A model generated the notes under the pieces. It was not told where the DNA came from. It did not search any database and saw only the letters and a program-made list of their open reading frames with translations. Position numbers and translations under genes: made by a program. Shown here piece after piece: positions 1 to 7,912 of a stretch of DNA of 64,000 nt; the first letter of the stretch is position 1; each line of letters begins with the position of its first letter. Source of the DNA: Sorangium cellulosum So ce56 (lineage in GTDB: Bacteria > Myxococcota_A > Polyangia > Polyangiales > Polyangiaceae); NCBI RefSeq assembly GCF_000067165.1, contig NC_010162.1, positions 2,666,001-2,730,000 on the forward strand. The letters run 5' to 3'.

Positions 1-512
1 TCGCGCACCAGGATCACCCCGTTCTGGCTGCGGAACACGCGCACGCCGCGCGCCCGGAGCCTCGCCGGGCTGATCTCGAGCATCACGTCGACCTTGGCGC
101 GCTTGCCCACCGCGCTGCCCAGCGCGTCGGTGCAGTGGACGTGCGTGCGCGCCGCCGGCCGGATCCCGTCGCGCGCGATGCCCCTCACGGCGTCCACGCT
201 GGTGCCGTGCCAGATCGACGCGTCGTCGTGGACCTCCTCCCACGACGCCTCGAGGCCCGCGAGCGTCACCGGCATCCCGTCGCGCGAGTGCCCTTGCGAG
301 GCGCGCATCCGGTCGCCGCGGATCTCGAGGCGGTTCTTCGTGTTCTTCTCCACCACCTCGTCGAGCACCGGCCGGGAGATCCGGAGCGCCTTGAGGACGT
401 CGTCCACGGCCACCCAGCCTGCGTCGTCCATGGCGACGCCCTGCGAGGGCGCCGCGTGGCGGAGCAGCCAGGAGAGCTTCTTGCTCGTGTCGGTCAAGCG
501 ATCGCGGCCCAT
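1..512 (-). CDS. kptA: RNA 2'-phosphotransferase, Tpt1/KptA family (3' end cut by window)
   Basis: The family transfers a 2'-phosphate at an RNA ligation junction to NAD+, giving ADP-ribose cyclic phosphate; the role in bacteria without fungal-type tRNA splicing is unclear. Read from the ATG at 510-512, the product shows the family blocks in order: LLRH at 16-19 (Arg18-His19), RASQGHS at 70-76, WHGT at 101-104 and RTHVH at 122-126. These contain the conserved Arg-His-Arg-Arg set. 170 residues are visible; the family is usually about 180, so only the C-terminal tip lies outside the window. It is divergent from the LysR gene at 718, with about 205 bp between them. The frame was read directly from the minus strand. 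The family call rests on recognised motifs. Confidence 0.85.
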   Translation of the reverse strand, partial: MGRDRLTDTSKKLSWLLRHAAPSQGVAMDDAGWVAVDDVLKALRISRPVLDEVVEKNTKNRLEIRGDRMRASQGHSRDGMPVTLAGLEASWEEVHDDASIWHGTSVDAVRGIARDGIRPAARTHVHCTDALGSAVGKRAKVDVMLEISPARLRARGVRVFRSQNGVILVR

Positions 513-687
513 CGTCAAGCTCCATTCTCGTCTCGTGAACCGGAGCCGCGGCCCGCGATTCGCGGGCACGCAGAGGCCTCCGGGAGGTCCCTGGACGGAG
601 CAGGGACCGGGACCGAAACCGTGAAGGGAATCGGCACGAGGAAAGAATAGACGCCCGGTTATCATCCGGAAGAAGTATTTCTGGAGT

Positions 688-710
688 CGCTATCGCGTTT
701 CTCGATAGCG
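688..710. promoter_or_regulatory. 8-bp inverted repeat just before the LysR gene
   Basis: cgctatcg (688-695) and cgatagcg (703-710) are perfect inverted arms around a 7-nt centre, ending 7 bp before the ATG of the LysR gene. This could be an autoregulatory operator or a small RNA hairpin over the ribosome binding site. It is not a textbook T-N11-A LysR box, so the role is inferred from position only. Confidence 0.4.
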
Positions 711-717
711 TGCCGCC

Positions 718-1656
718 ATGCTCAACCTCGACTGGCTCGGCGCCTTCGTGGTCTTCACCGAGCACCTCAACTTCACGCGCGCGGCGCGGGCGCTCCACGT
801 CTCGCAGCCTGCGCTCCACGCGCAGATCGGCAAGCTGGGCGAGGCGCTCGGCGTCACGCTCTACCAGCGGCGCGGGCAGCGGCTGGAGCTCACGGCCGAC
901 GGCAAGCGCGTCGCCGCGTTCGGGCGCGAGGTCGGCGAGCGGACGCGCTCGTTCCTCGACGTGCTCCGCCACGGCGAGAGCCGGGAGCCGGTGGTGCTCT
1001 GCGCCGGGGAGGGCTCGTACCTCTACCTGCTCGGCGAGGGGATCCGCGCCTTCTCCGCGCGCGCCGCCGCCCCGCTCCGGCTGCTCACGCGCGACCGGGA
1101 GGGCACGCTCGAGGCCGTCGCGGCGGGCGAAGCGCACCTCGGCGTCGCGCCGCTCGAGGGGGCGCCGGACGGGCTCGCCGCCGATCGCCTCACCGAGGTG
1201 GCGCAGGTCCTTGTCGTCCCCGACGGCCACCCGCTCGCCCGGAAGCGCCACATCCGGCTGCGCGACCTCGAGGGGGCGCGGCTCGTCGTCCCCGGCCCGT
1301 CGCGGCCCCACCGGGCCCTGCTCGCGCAGGCGCTGCTCTCGGCGGGTGTCCGCTGGGAGCCGGCGGTCGAGGCGAACGGCTGGGAGCTGATGCTCCACTT
1401 CGTCCAGCTCGGGGTCGGCATCGCGGTGGTCAACGCCTGCTGCCGCCTCCCCCGCGGCCTCGTCGCGCGCCCGCTGCCCGAGCTGCCGCGCAAGGTCTTC
1501 TATCTCGTCCGCCGGCGCGGCGGCGAGCTCCAGGGCGCGACCGCGGAGCTCCGGGACGCGCTGCTCGCACACGCCGCGGCGTGGCAGAGAAACCATGCGG
1601 GGGGCGCGTCAGGCGCGCCCGACGCCGCCCCGACGGCGCCCGCGCGCCGGCGCTGA
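718..1656 (+). CDS. LysR-family transcriptional regulator
   Basis: 312-residue DNA-binding regulator. Residues about 1-60 form the LysR winged helix-turn-helix (FTRAARALHVSQPALHAQI), with a linker helix to about 90, then the two-lobed periplasmic-binding-like effector domain to about 290. The length is normal for the family (about 300). The last 20 residues are Ala/Pro rich and probably disordered. The ATG at 718 directly follows an 8-bp inverted repeat. The gene is divergent from kptA, the usual arrangement for a LysR regulator and its target. That would make kptA the first candidate target, but no effector can be named from sequence. Confidence 0.93.
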   Translation: MLNLDWLGAFVVFTEHLNFTRAARALHVSQPALHAQIGKLGEALGVTLYQRRGQRLELTADGKRVAAFGREVGERTRSFLDVLRHGESREPVVLCAGEGSYLYLLGEGIRAFSARAAAPLRLLTRDREGTLEAVAAGEAHLGVAPLEGAPDGLAADRLTEVAQVLVVPDGHPLARKRHIRLRDLEGARLVVPGPSRPHRALLAQALLSAGVRWEPAVEANGWELMLHFVQLGVGIAVVNACCRLPRGLVARPLPELPRKVFYLVRRRGGELQGATAELRDALLAHAAAWQRNHAGGASGAPDAAPTAPARRR

Positions 1657-1725
1657 GCCCCGGCATCGCTCTTCCTGCCGCCTGCCGGCTCTGCCGGTCT
1701 CCCTCCCGGGATCTGGCTTCCGGGC

Positions 1726-2550
1726 TCAGGCCGCCTTTCTCGACTTCTGCTTGCTCTGCTTCGCCTTCTTGCCGCCGACGTCGTCCGGGCGGCTCACCAG
1801 CTTCGAGAAGTAGCTCGGCTCGCCGCTGGCCTTGGCCTCCTGGTACACGAAGGCCAGGTTGGACGATTCGAACTTGTCGAAGAAATCGTCCCACGAGATC
1901 TCCTCCAGGGTGTCTTCCCCGCTGTACCCTGGGAAGTCGATCCGGAGGACGCCGGGCTCCCCCTCTTTCTCGGTCCGCGCCACCGTCGCCGGGTGGCCGC
2001 CGCGCGCCTCGACCCACGCGCGGATCGCGTCATGGTCGATGGTCATGTGGGACGCGTTGTCGCCTTCGGCGCCTCTCGGGCGGGCCTGCTTCCCGCGAGG
2101 ACGCTGCTCGGCGCCGCCGGGCTCCTCGTCGATATCGAGCTGGACCTCCACCTCGACGTCGAGCTCTTCCTTCTCACGCTGCTCTCTCGCGCCCCTGGCG
2201 CCGCTCGCCTTCTCGGAGCTGCCCTTCGCCGCGCGCGGCGTCGGCTTGCCCTTCTGGACCATGTCGTCCGGGCGGCTCACCAGCTTGGAGAAGTTGCTCG
2301 GCTGCCCTTCCGCTGTCTTCTCCTGGTACACGAAGGCGAGGTTCGACTCCTCGAACTTGTCGAAGAAGTCCTCCCACGAGATCTCCTCCAGGGTGTCTTC
2401 CCCGCTGTACCCCGGGAAATCGATGCGGAGGATGCCAGGCTCGCCGCCCGCCTCGGTGCTCTTCACCGTCGCCGGGCGGCCTCCGCGCGATTCGGCCCAC
2501 TGGCGGATCTCGTCATGAACGATCGTCGTCTTCGATGAGCTGGCCGACAT
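1726..2550 (-). CDS. Protein with two tandem copies of a small conserved domain
   Basis: 274 residues from the ATG at 2548-2550, preceded by a strong aggaggg ribosome binding site; the open frame extends further upstream but without support. Residues about 11-96 and 171-257 are two copies of one domain. Both contain IRxW, RGGxPATV, LRIDFPGYSGEDTLEEISW, FFDKFE, NLAFVYQE and FSKLVSRPDD. The domain resembles a widespread stand-alone actinobacterial/myxobacterial family of about 85-100 residues with no established function. In databases it has sometimes carried a glucan-branching-enzyme label that I do not trust. Between the copies lies a charged, low-complexity linker (about 97-168) with an acidic ELDVEVEVQLDIDEE stretch. 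The copies are close to 90% identical at DNA level over the core, so the duplication is recent. Convergent with the LysR gene. Confidence 0.82.
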   Translation of the reverse strand: MSASSSKTTIVHDEIRQWAESRGGRPATVKSTEAGGEPGILRIDFPGYSGEDTLEEISWEDFFDKFEESNLAFVYQEKTAEGQPSNFSKLVSRPDDMVQKGKPTPRAAKGSSEKASGARGAREQREKEELDVEVEVQLDIDEEPGGAEQRPRGKQARPRGAEGDNASHMTIDHDAIRAWVEARGGHPATVARTEKEGEPGVLRIDFPGYSGEDTLEEISWDDFFDKFESSNLAFVYQEAKASGEPSYFSKLVSRPDDVGGKKAKQSKQKSRKAA

Positions 2551-3199
2551 GGTCTTCCCTCCTGTGCTCGTGCATCGATGGCGCGGGGAACGGCAATCCG
2601 CATGCCAGAGACCGATGAGAAGATCCGGGCACGCGATGGCCGACCTCGGCCATACGGCAGCTCCCTGGACCGAGCGCGGCGCGCCGCGGAGCCCGTCGCG
2701 CTGCCGAACGACCGCGCCGCCGTGCATGCGACGCGTCGCGGTCACCAGGCGGAGACCGTGGTGAAAGCAGGGGAGCTCTGCTGTGGTCGACGATGGGCTC
2801 GGCGATGCGATTTTCCCCGCCTGCGGCGAAATGCTGCCGGCTGGCGGAGGTCCTCATCGGAGATCGCGTTTCCCTGGATCCGATTGAACCTGAAGCAGAC
2901 AGGCCGGCAGACTGCCTGCTTGAATGCTGACAGACAGACTGCCTGGCTGACAGCAACTGCCCGACACGCGACGCGCGGCGCCCTCACGGAGGCACACGCG
3001 TACGCCGTGAGGGCATCCCGGTGGCGCTCGCCACGGAACCAGGCGTCCCCAGTGTAGCTCGCGCTCGATGCAACCCACGTGCGCAGGGCCAACCCGGTTG
3101 GGCGGCCGAGAGATCGTGTGAGCGCGTGTCGACGTGGGGGAGCCGGTCGTGCTACCTAGTATCGAGCGCCGCGATGCGCGCGCTGCCGAGGCCGAGGAC
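2551..3199. other. Intergenic region with short cagactgcctg repeats
   Basis: About 650 bp between two divergent genes. No open frame here has convincing coding character. Around 2895-2960 the words gcagactgcctg and cagactgcctgg recur within a stretch of gacag units, giving short direct and inverted repeats (ggcaggc against gcctgcc). The stretch presumably holds promoters for both neighbours, but no confident -35/-10 pair was seen. Confidence 0.5.
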
Positions 3200-4666
3200 G
3201 TGACCGCCGCGCACCATCTGCTCCTCCGGGTCGCTGTGATCGCCGTCGCCACGGCGACCGCCGCGACGGCGGGCGCGCGCCCGCCGCGCCCCGCGCCGGC
3301 GGCCTCGCAGGCCCACCCGCCGCGCTCCGCGCCGGCGGCCTCGCCAGCGGGCCGGCCGCGACGTGCGCCAGCCCCCTCGCCGGGGCGGCCGCCGCGCCCC
3401 GCGCCGGCCGCCCCGCACGCCCTCTTGCCCGCGCCGGCCGCCCCGCAGGCGCCCCCGGCTTCGCTCGCCCCGCCGGCCCTGCCTTCCGCGGCTTCCCCCG
3501 AGCCCGCGGCCTGGCGCGCGCTCGTCGTGGGCGGCGGCCCGAGGCCGCCCATGAACCAGGTGGCCATCGAAGGCCACATCCGGTACTTCCAGTCGCTGCT
3601 CCCGGCCTGGGCGGAGCGGCGCGTCCTCTTCGCCGACGGGCGCCGGGGCACGCGGAGCGTGCAGTTCCTCGACGGCGACCGGACGCGCTACCGCGCGCCC
3701 AGGCTGCCGCGCATCGACGGGGCGACCACCCGCCCCGGGTTCGACGCGATCTGGCGCAGGTTCGTCCACGCGCGCCCCGCCGACCCGTTGCTGCTCTATT
3801 TCGCCGGCCACGGGAGCCCGGATCCAGGGCACGACCTCGACAACAACGTATTCGACCTCTGGGGCGGCGGAGCGCTGTCCGTGCGCGACCTCGCTGCCCG
3901 CATGAAGGAGCTGCCCGCCAGCACCCCCGTCGTCCTCGTCATGGCCCAGTGCTACTCCGGCTCGTTCGCGAACCTCCTCTTCGAGGGCGGCAGGCCCGAC
4001 GGCGAGCTGGTCGAGCGCGACATCGTCGGCTTCTTCGCGGCGACCCGGGACCGCCCCGCGTCGGGCTGCACGCCCGAGATCGACGAGGCGGACTACACCG
4101 ATTTCAGCAGCTTCTTCTTCGCCGCCCTCTCGGGCGTCGATCGCCTCGGGAAGCGCGTCGACGGCGCCGATTACGACCGGAACCAGCTCGTGGGGATGAA
4201 CGAGGCGTTCGCGTACGCCCTCCTCCACCAGGAGACGGGCGACGTGCCGGTCGCGACGTCCGATGTGTTCCTGCGCCGCTTCGTCAACAAGCCCGATCAC
4301 GAGACCATGGCGACGCCCTATTCCAGGGTCCTCTCGTGGTCGACCCCGGCGGAGCGGGCCGCGCTCGAGGGGCTCTCGGACGCGCTGGGCCTCCACGGAG
4401 AGCACCGGCTGCGGGCCGCCTACGAGCGCGAGTTCGGGCCCCGGGCGGGCAGGAGAGACGTCGAGGACGTGGACTCGGCCCACCGCCTGCGGTTCATCCG
4501 GCTCGCCAAGAGCGTGGTGCTCGCGCGGACGCTGCGGCAGAGCGGCCACCGCGCGAGGATCGAGCGCTTCGAGCGGCTGCGCGCCGCCGAGGCGCGCAAT
4601 CCGCTCGTCGAGGTCAGGGCGGCGAGCCAGGCGCGACAGGACGGCCGGCGGCGCGCCGCCCGGTGA
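3200..4666 (+). CDS. Secreted caspase-fold (clan CD) peptidase-like protein
   Basis: A GTG at 3200 gives 488 residues opening with a hydrophobic segment (LLLRVAVIAVATATAATAGA) that looks like a signal peptide or anchor. A longer frame from 3134 would bury that segment. A Pro/Ala-rich linker (about 27-105) follows, then a caspase-like domain. It has a catalytic His in YFAGHGSPD (His204) and a Cys in VMAQCYSGS (Cys251), each at the end of a hydrophobic strand as in C13/C14 peptidases. The C-terminal 200 residues are helical and charged, with no recognised domain. A peptidase role is likely because both dyad residues are present; substrate and processing are unknown. It stands alone between divergent and convergent neighbours. 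Confidence 0.75.
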   Translation: MTAAHHLLLRVAVIAVATATAATAGARPPRPAPAASQAHPPRSAPAASPAGRPRRAPAPSPGRPPRPAPAAPHALLPAPAAPQAPPASLAPPALPSAASPEPAAWRALVVGGGPRPPMNQVAIEGHIRYFQSLLPAWAERRVLFADGRRGTRSVQFLDGDRTRYRAPRLPRIDGATTRPGFDAIWRRFVHARPADPLLLYFAGHGSPDPGHDLDNNVFDLWGGGALSVRDLAARMKELPASTPVVLVMAQCYSGSFANLLFEGGRPDGELVERDIVGFFAATRDRPASGCTPEIDEADYTDFSSFFFAALSGVDRLGKRVDGADYDRNQLVGMNEAFAYALLHQETGDVPVATSDVFLRRFVNKPDHETMATPYSRVLSWSTPAERAALEGLSDALGLHGEHRLRAAYEREFGPRAGRRDVEDVDSAHRLRFIRLAKSVVLARTLRQSGHRARIERFERLRAAEARNPLVEVRAASQARQDGRRRAAR

Positions 4667-4746
4667 TCCCGGGCTGGCCCAGCCCGCCCGCCCGAGGTGC
4701 TATCGGACCACCGGACAGCCGCGCTCGCCGCGGGGCGAGGCGCGCG

Positions 4747-5289
4747 TCATCGCCCGCGGCTCTCGTCCCGCAGCATCGCGATCAGATCGGTCGCGCCAGG
4801 GTCGATTCCCATCTGTGTGAGCAGGGTGGTCACCTGACCGCGGTGATGGGTCTGATGATTGAAGAAGTGCCCCACGGACCACCAGAGCGGAGAGGTGTAG
4901 ACCGTCCCGCTCCGCGTGTACGTCAGGTCGCCCGCGAGCGCCCGGTCATCGATCTCGTGCACCCAGGCGAGGATATCCGCGTCCGTCCTGGCGCGCTCGC
5001 GGGAGAGATCGCCGAAGTCCGCGTAGAGCTCCTGCGAGAGCGCGGTGATCTCGATGGCCTTCCCGCTCGGATCGCGGGAGACGAACCGCTCCGCGCCGCC
5101 GGTGAAGCGCCCCATCCACGTGCGGTCGGCGAGCAGGATATGGTTCAACGTGCCGTGGATCGACCGGAAGAAGGCCCCGCGATCGCGCTTGCGCTCCACG
5201 TCGTCGAGCTCGCCGACCAGCGCAAAGAGCCTGTCGTTCATCCACCGGTTGTAGCGAGCCAAGGCGCGGTACTGGTCGATCCAGCTCAT
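4747..5289 (-). CDS. DinB-fold metal-binding protein
   Basis: 180-residue four-helix bundle of the DinB/YfiT type. The metal-binding histidines are visible: His50 in HGTLNHILLAD and the pair His145/His149 in FFNHQTHHRGQ. Family members include thiol-dependent (bacillithiol/mycothiol) S-transferases and many uncharacterised stress proteins, so the reaction is not assigned. The start at 5289 is supported by gaggag with good spacing. It is a single gene, convergent with the caspase-like gene. Confidence 0.88.
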   Translation of the reverse strand: MSWIDQYRALARYNRWMNDRLFALVGELDDVERKRDRGAFFRSIHGTLNHILLADRTWMGRFTGGAERFVSRDPSGKAIEITALSQELYADFGDLSRERARTDADILAWVHEIDDRALAGDLTYTRSGTVYTSPLWWSVGHFFNHQTHHRGQVTTLLTQMGIDPGATDLIAMLRDESRGR

Positions 5290-5588
5290 GAGCGACTCCT
5301 CATTGTTCGAGAGCAGGCGCGAACGCTACCACGCCCGCCCCCGACGGCGAAACCGGGCCAGCACCGCCGCTGTCACCCGCGGCGTCGCGGCCGGCGCGCT
5401 ACCCCCGGGACCGCGCGCCTCGGGCGCATCGCCGGCAGCCGTAGAGATCGCGCGCAGCCATCGAGATCGCGCTTGCTCGGTCCGTTATGGCGGACTATTG
5501 TCCTTGATAGCAGACGCGTGGCGCTCGGGGAGAGACCCTCCATTCGGACCCGTCTTTCGCCGATCTCCACCTCCTCTCCCAAGGAGCC

Positions 5589-6392
5589 ATGATGGTCAGC
5601 CTTTCGCTCGATTCAGCTGTCCTGGCCGAGACGTATGATCGCGTGAGCGATCGGCAGTTCAACCACGGAAAGCTGCTCATCGAAGATCTCCAGATTTCCC
5701 CGGGCGAGCGCGTGCTCGACGTCGGATGTGGGACGGGCCGGCTCGGGGCCTACGTCGCGGATCTGGTCGGCCCCTCCGGCGCGGTGGCCGGCGTCGATCC
5801 GCTGCCGCTCCGGGTCGAGCTGGCGAACGAGAAGCGCCGGCCGAACTTCCGCGCCAGCGTCGGGCAGGCCGAGGATCTCTCCCAGTTCGCCGCCGGGAGC
5901 TTCGATGTCGTGTTCCTGAACAGCGTGCTCCACTGGCTGCCCGAGAAGCTCGGCCCGCTGCGCGAGGCGCGCCGGGTGCTCGAGCGGGGAGGGCGTCTCG
6001 GCATCAGCTCGGCCGCCAGGGAGCGCCCGCACGAGCTCGAGCAGGTGATCGAGGGTGTGCGGTCGTCTCTCGGCGTGACCGCCGCCGCGGAGACGCTCGG
6101 CAGCACGACCTACAAGGTGACCTCGGACGACCTGACGAGCACCCTCCTGCTCGCCGGCTTCGAGGATCCGAGGCTCCAGATCCGCACCTTCACGGACCAT
6201 TTCGCGGACACGGACGACGTGATCGCGTTCTACCTGGCCAGCTCGTTCGGCAACTTCCTGTCCAACCTCGATCCGGCGGAGGCCGCGCGGGTCAAGGCGG
6301 CGCTCGCGGCCGAGCTCGAGCGCCGCCGCGCGCCGGAGGGGATCCGGCTGCAACGTCACCTGATCTTCGCCGTCGCGCGCGCCGGCGGCTGA
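5589..6392 (+). CDS. SAM-dependent methyltransferase (class I)
   Basis: 267 residues. Motif I is VLDVGCGTGR (42-51). The acidic strand after it is GVDP, and SFDVVFLNSVLHWLP is the motif II/III region typical of the Methyltransf_11/25 group. The ATG at 5589 is preceded by aaggagcc; a second ATG follows immediately and either could be used. The C-terminal third (about 165-267) probably forms the substrate-recognition cap and does not reveal a substrate. No biosynthetic neighbours help. Confidence 0.88.
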   Translation: MMVSLSLDSAVLAETYDRVSDRQFNHGKLLIEDLQISPGERVLDVGCGTGRLGAYVADLVGPSGAVAGVDPLPLRVELANEKRRPNFRASVGQAEDLSQFAAGSFDVVFLNSVLHWLPEKLGPLREARRVLERGGRLGISSAARERPHELEQVIEGVRSSLGVTAAAETLGSTTYKVTSDDLTSTLLLAGFEDPRLQIRTFTDHFADTDDVIAFYLASSFGNFLSNLDPAEAARVKAALAAELERRRAPEGIRLQRHLIFAVARAGG

Positions 6393-6489
6393 CCGGCCGC
6401 GCCGCGGAGCACAACATCGAGGCGGGGGCCACGCCCGCCCGGGGGACGCCGGCCGCTGCGGGCTCCCGAGGTGCTTCTCCGGCACCACC

Positions 6490-6545
6490 GGAGCAGCAGG
6501 CGCTGCGCTCGGAGCAGCAAGCGCTGCCTCCCGAGCAGCAAGCCG
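6490..6545 (+). repeat. Three-copy 21-bp tandem repeat
   Basis: The word gagcagca recurs at 6491, 6512 and 6533, an exact 21-bp spacing (unit approximately gagcagcargcgctgcscyc). It lies in the 284-bp gap between the methyltransferase and the aldo/keto reductase genes. No function is apparent. Confidence 0.6.
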
Positions 6546-6676
6546 GAGCCGCCGCGATCGACGCGGCGGCGCTGGCATCTCCGGGCGATTCGGGCACAGC
6601 CCCTGCATTCGGCCGCGCCGCCGCCGCCCTGCCTTCCGGACATCCTTCCCCACGGGGCGGCGCGAGGAGCTCGCCC

Positions 6677-7660
6677 ATGGAGTATACCAATCTCGGTTCG
6701 ACTGGTCTCAAGGTCTCGCGGATCTGTCTCGGCGCCATGACCTTCGGCTCGCCCAAATGGCGGGATTGGGTGCTCGACGAGGCGGCGAGCCGCCCGCTCA
6801 TCAAGCGAGCGCTGGACCTCGGCATCAACTTCTTCGACACGGCCGACGTCTACTCGCTCGGCGAGAGCGAGTCGGTGCTGGGCCGCGCGCTCAAGGATCT
6901 CGGCCCCTCGCGCGACAGGCTGGTGATCGCGACCAAGGTCAACGGCCCCATGGGCGACGACCCGAACCAGCGCGGGCTCTCGCGCAAGCACATCAGGCAC
7001 TCCATCGACGACAGCCTTCGCCGGCTCGGCACCGATTACGTCGACCTCTATCAGATCCACCGCTTCGATCCGAACACGCCCATCGAGGAGACGCTCGACG
7101 CGCTCAACGAGGTCGTCAAGGCGGGCAAGGCGCTCTACCTCGGCGCGTCGTCCATGTTCGCGTGGCAGTTCGCGAAGACGCTCCACGCCTCGGACAGGCT
7201 GGGCCTCCACCGGTTCGTGGCCATGCAGAACCATTACAACCTCGTTTACCGGGAGGAGGAGCGCGAGGTGATCCCGCTCTGCAGGTCCGAGGGCATCGGG
7301 GTCATCCCGTGGAGCCCGCTCGCGCGCGGGTTCCTGGCGGGCAACCGGGGCAAGGACGGGAAGGGGGAGACGGTCCGCGCGAAGAGCGATGAGTTCGCCC
7401 AGCGGCTCTATTTCCAGGACTCCGACTTCACCGTCGTCGAGAAGGTGACCGAGATCGCCGCGAGGCGCGGCGTGCCGAACGCGCAGGTGGCGCTCGCGTG
7501 GCTGCTCCAGCAGCCCGGGGTGACCGCGCCGATCGTCGGAGCGACCAAGCTGTCGCACGTCAACGACGCGGCCAAGGCGGTGGAGCTCAAGCTCGACGCC
7601 GAGGAGCTGCGCGCGCTCGCCGAGCCGTACCGGCCGCACCCGGTGCTCGGCCACAGCTGA
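6677..7660 (+). CDS. Aldo/keto reductase
   Basis: 327-residue NADPH-type oxidoreductase with an (alpha/beta)8 barrel. The catalytic tetrad is visible: Asp54 and Tyr59 in FFDTADVYSLGESE, Lys87 in VIATKV, His128 in LYQIHRFD. The C-terminal cofactor segment PGVTAPIVGATKLSH is typical of the AKR YajO/YghZ-like group acting on small aldehydes and ketones. The start is the ATG after gaggagctcgccc; the reading frame extends far upstream through the methyltransferase region without being used. Length is normal for the family. Confidence 0.93.
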   Translation: MEYTNLGSTGLKVSRICLGAMTFGSPKWRDWVLDEAASRPLIKRALDLGINFFDTADVYSLGESESVLGRALKDLGPSRDRLVIATKVNGPMGDDPNQRGLSRKHIRHSIDDSLRRLGTDYVDLYQIHRFDPNTPIEETLDALNEVVKAGKALYLGASSMFAWQFAKTLHASDRLGLHRFVAMQNHYNLVYREEEREVIPLCRSEGIGVIPWSPLARGFLAGNRGKDGKGETVRAKSDEFAQRLYFQDSDFTVVEKVTEIAARRGVPNAQVALAWLLQQPGVTAPIVGATKLSHVNDAAKAVELKLDAEELRALAEPYRPHPVLGHS

Positions 7661-7912
7661 GCGCGCCGCCGAGCCCCGCCCGCGCTCGCCGTGCGGCCCG
7701 CGCCGGAAGGCGACCTGCCCGACCCGGACGGCGCGCATCAGGTGAACACCCTGGTGCGGGGGGCCCGTGGTCCTCCCCGAGGTAGCGCGCGCCGGTTGCG
7801 TGACCGCGCGCCTCTGCGAGGATACGGCGCCGGCAGGGGCGGGGAGCCCGGTGAGCGCCCGCGCGCGCTCGACGACGACCGAGGAGCGCCGAGCCCGCCG
7901 CTCGGGGGGCAG

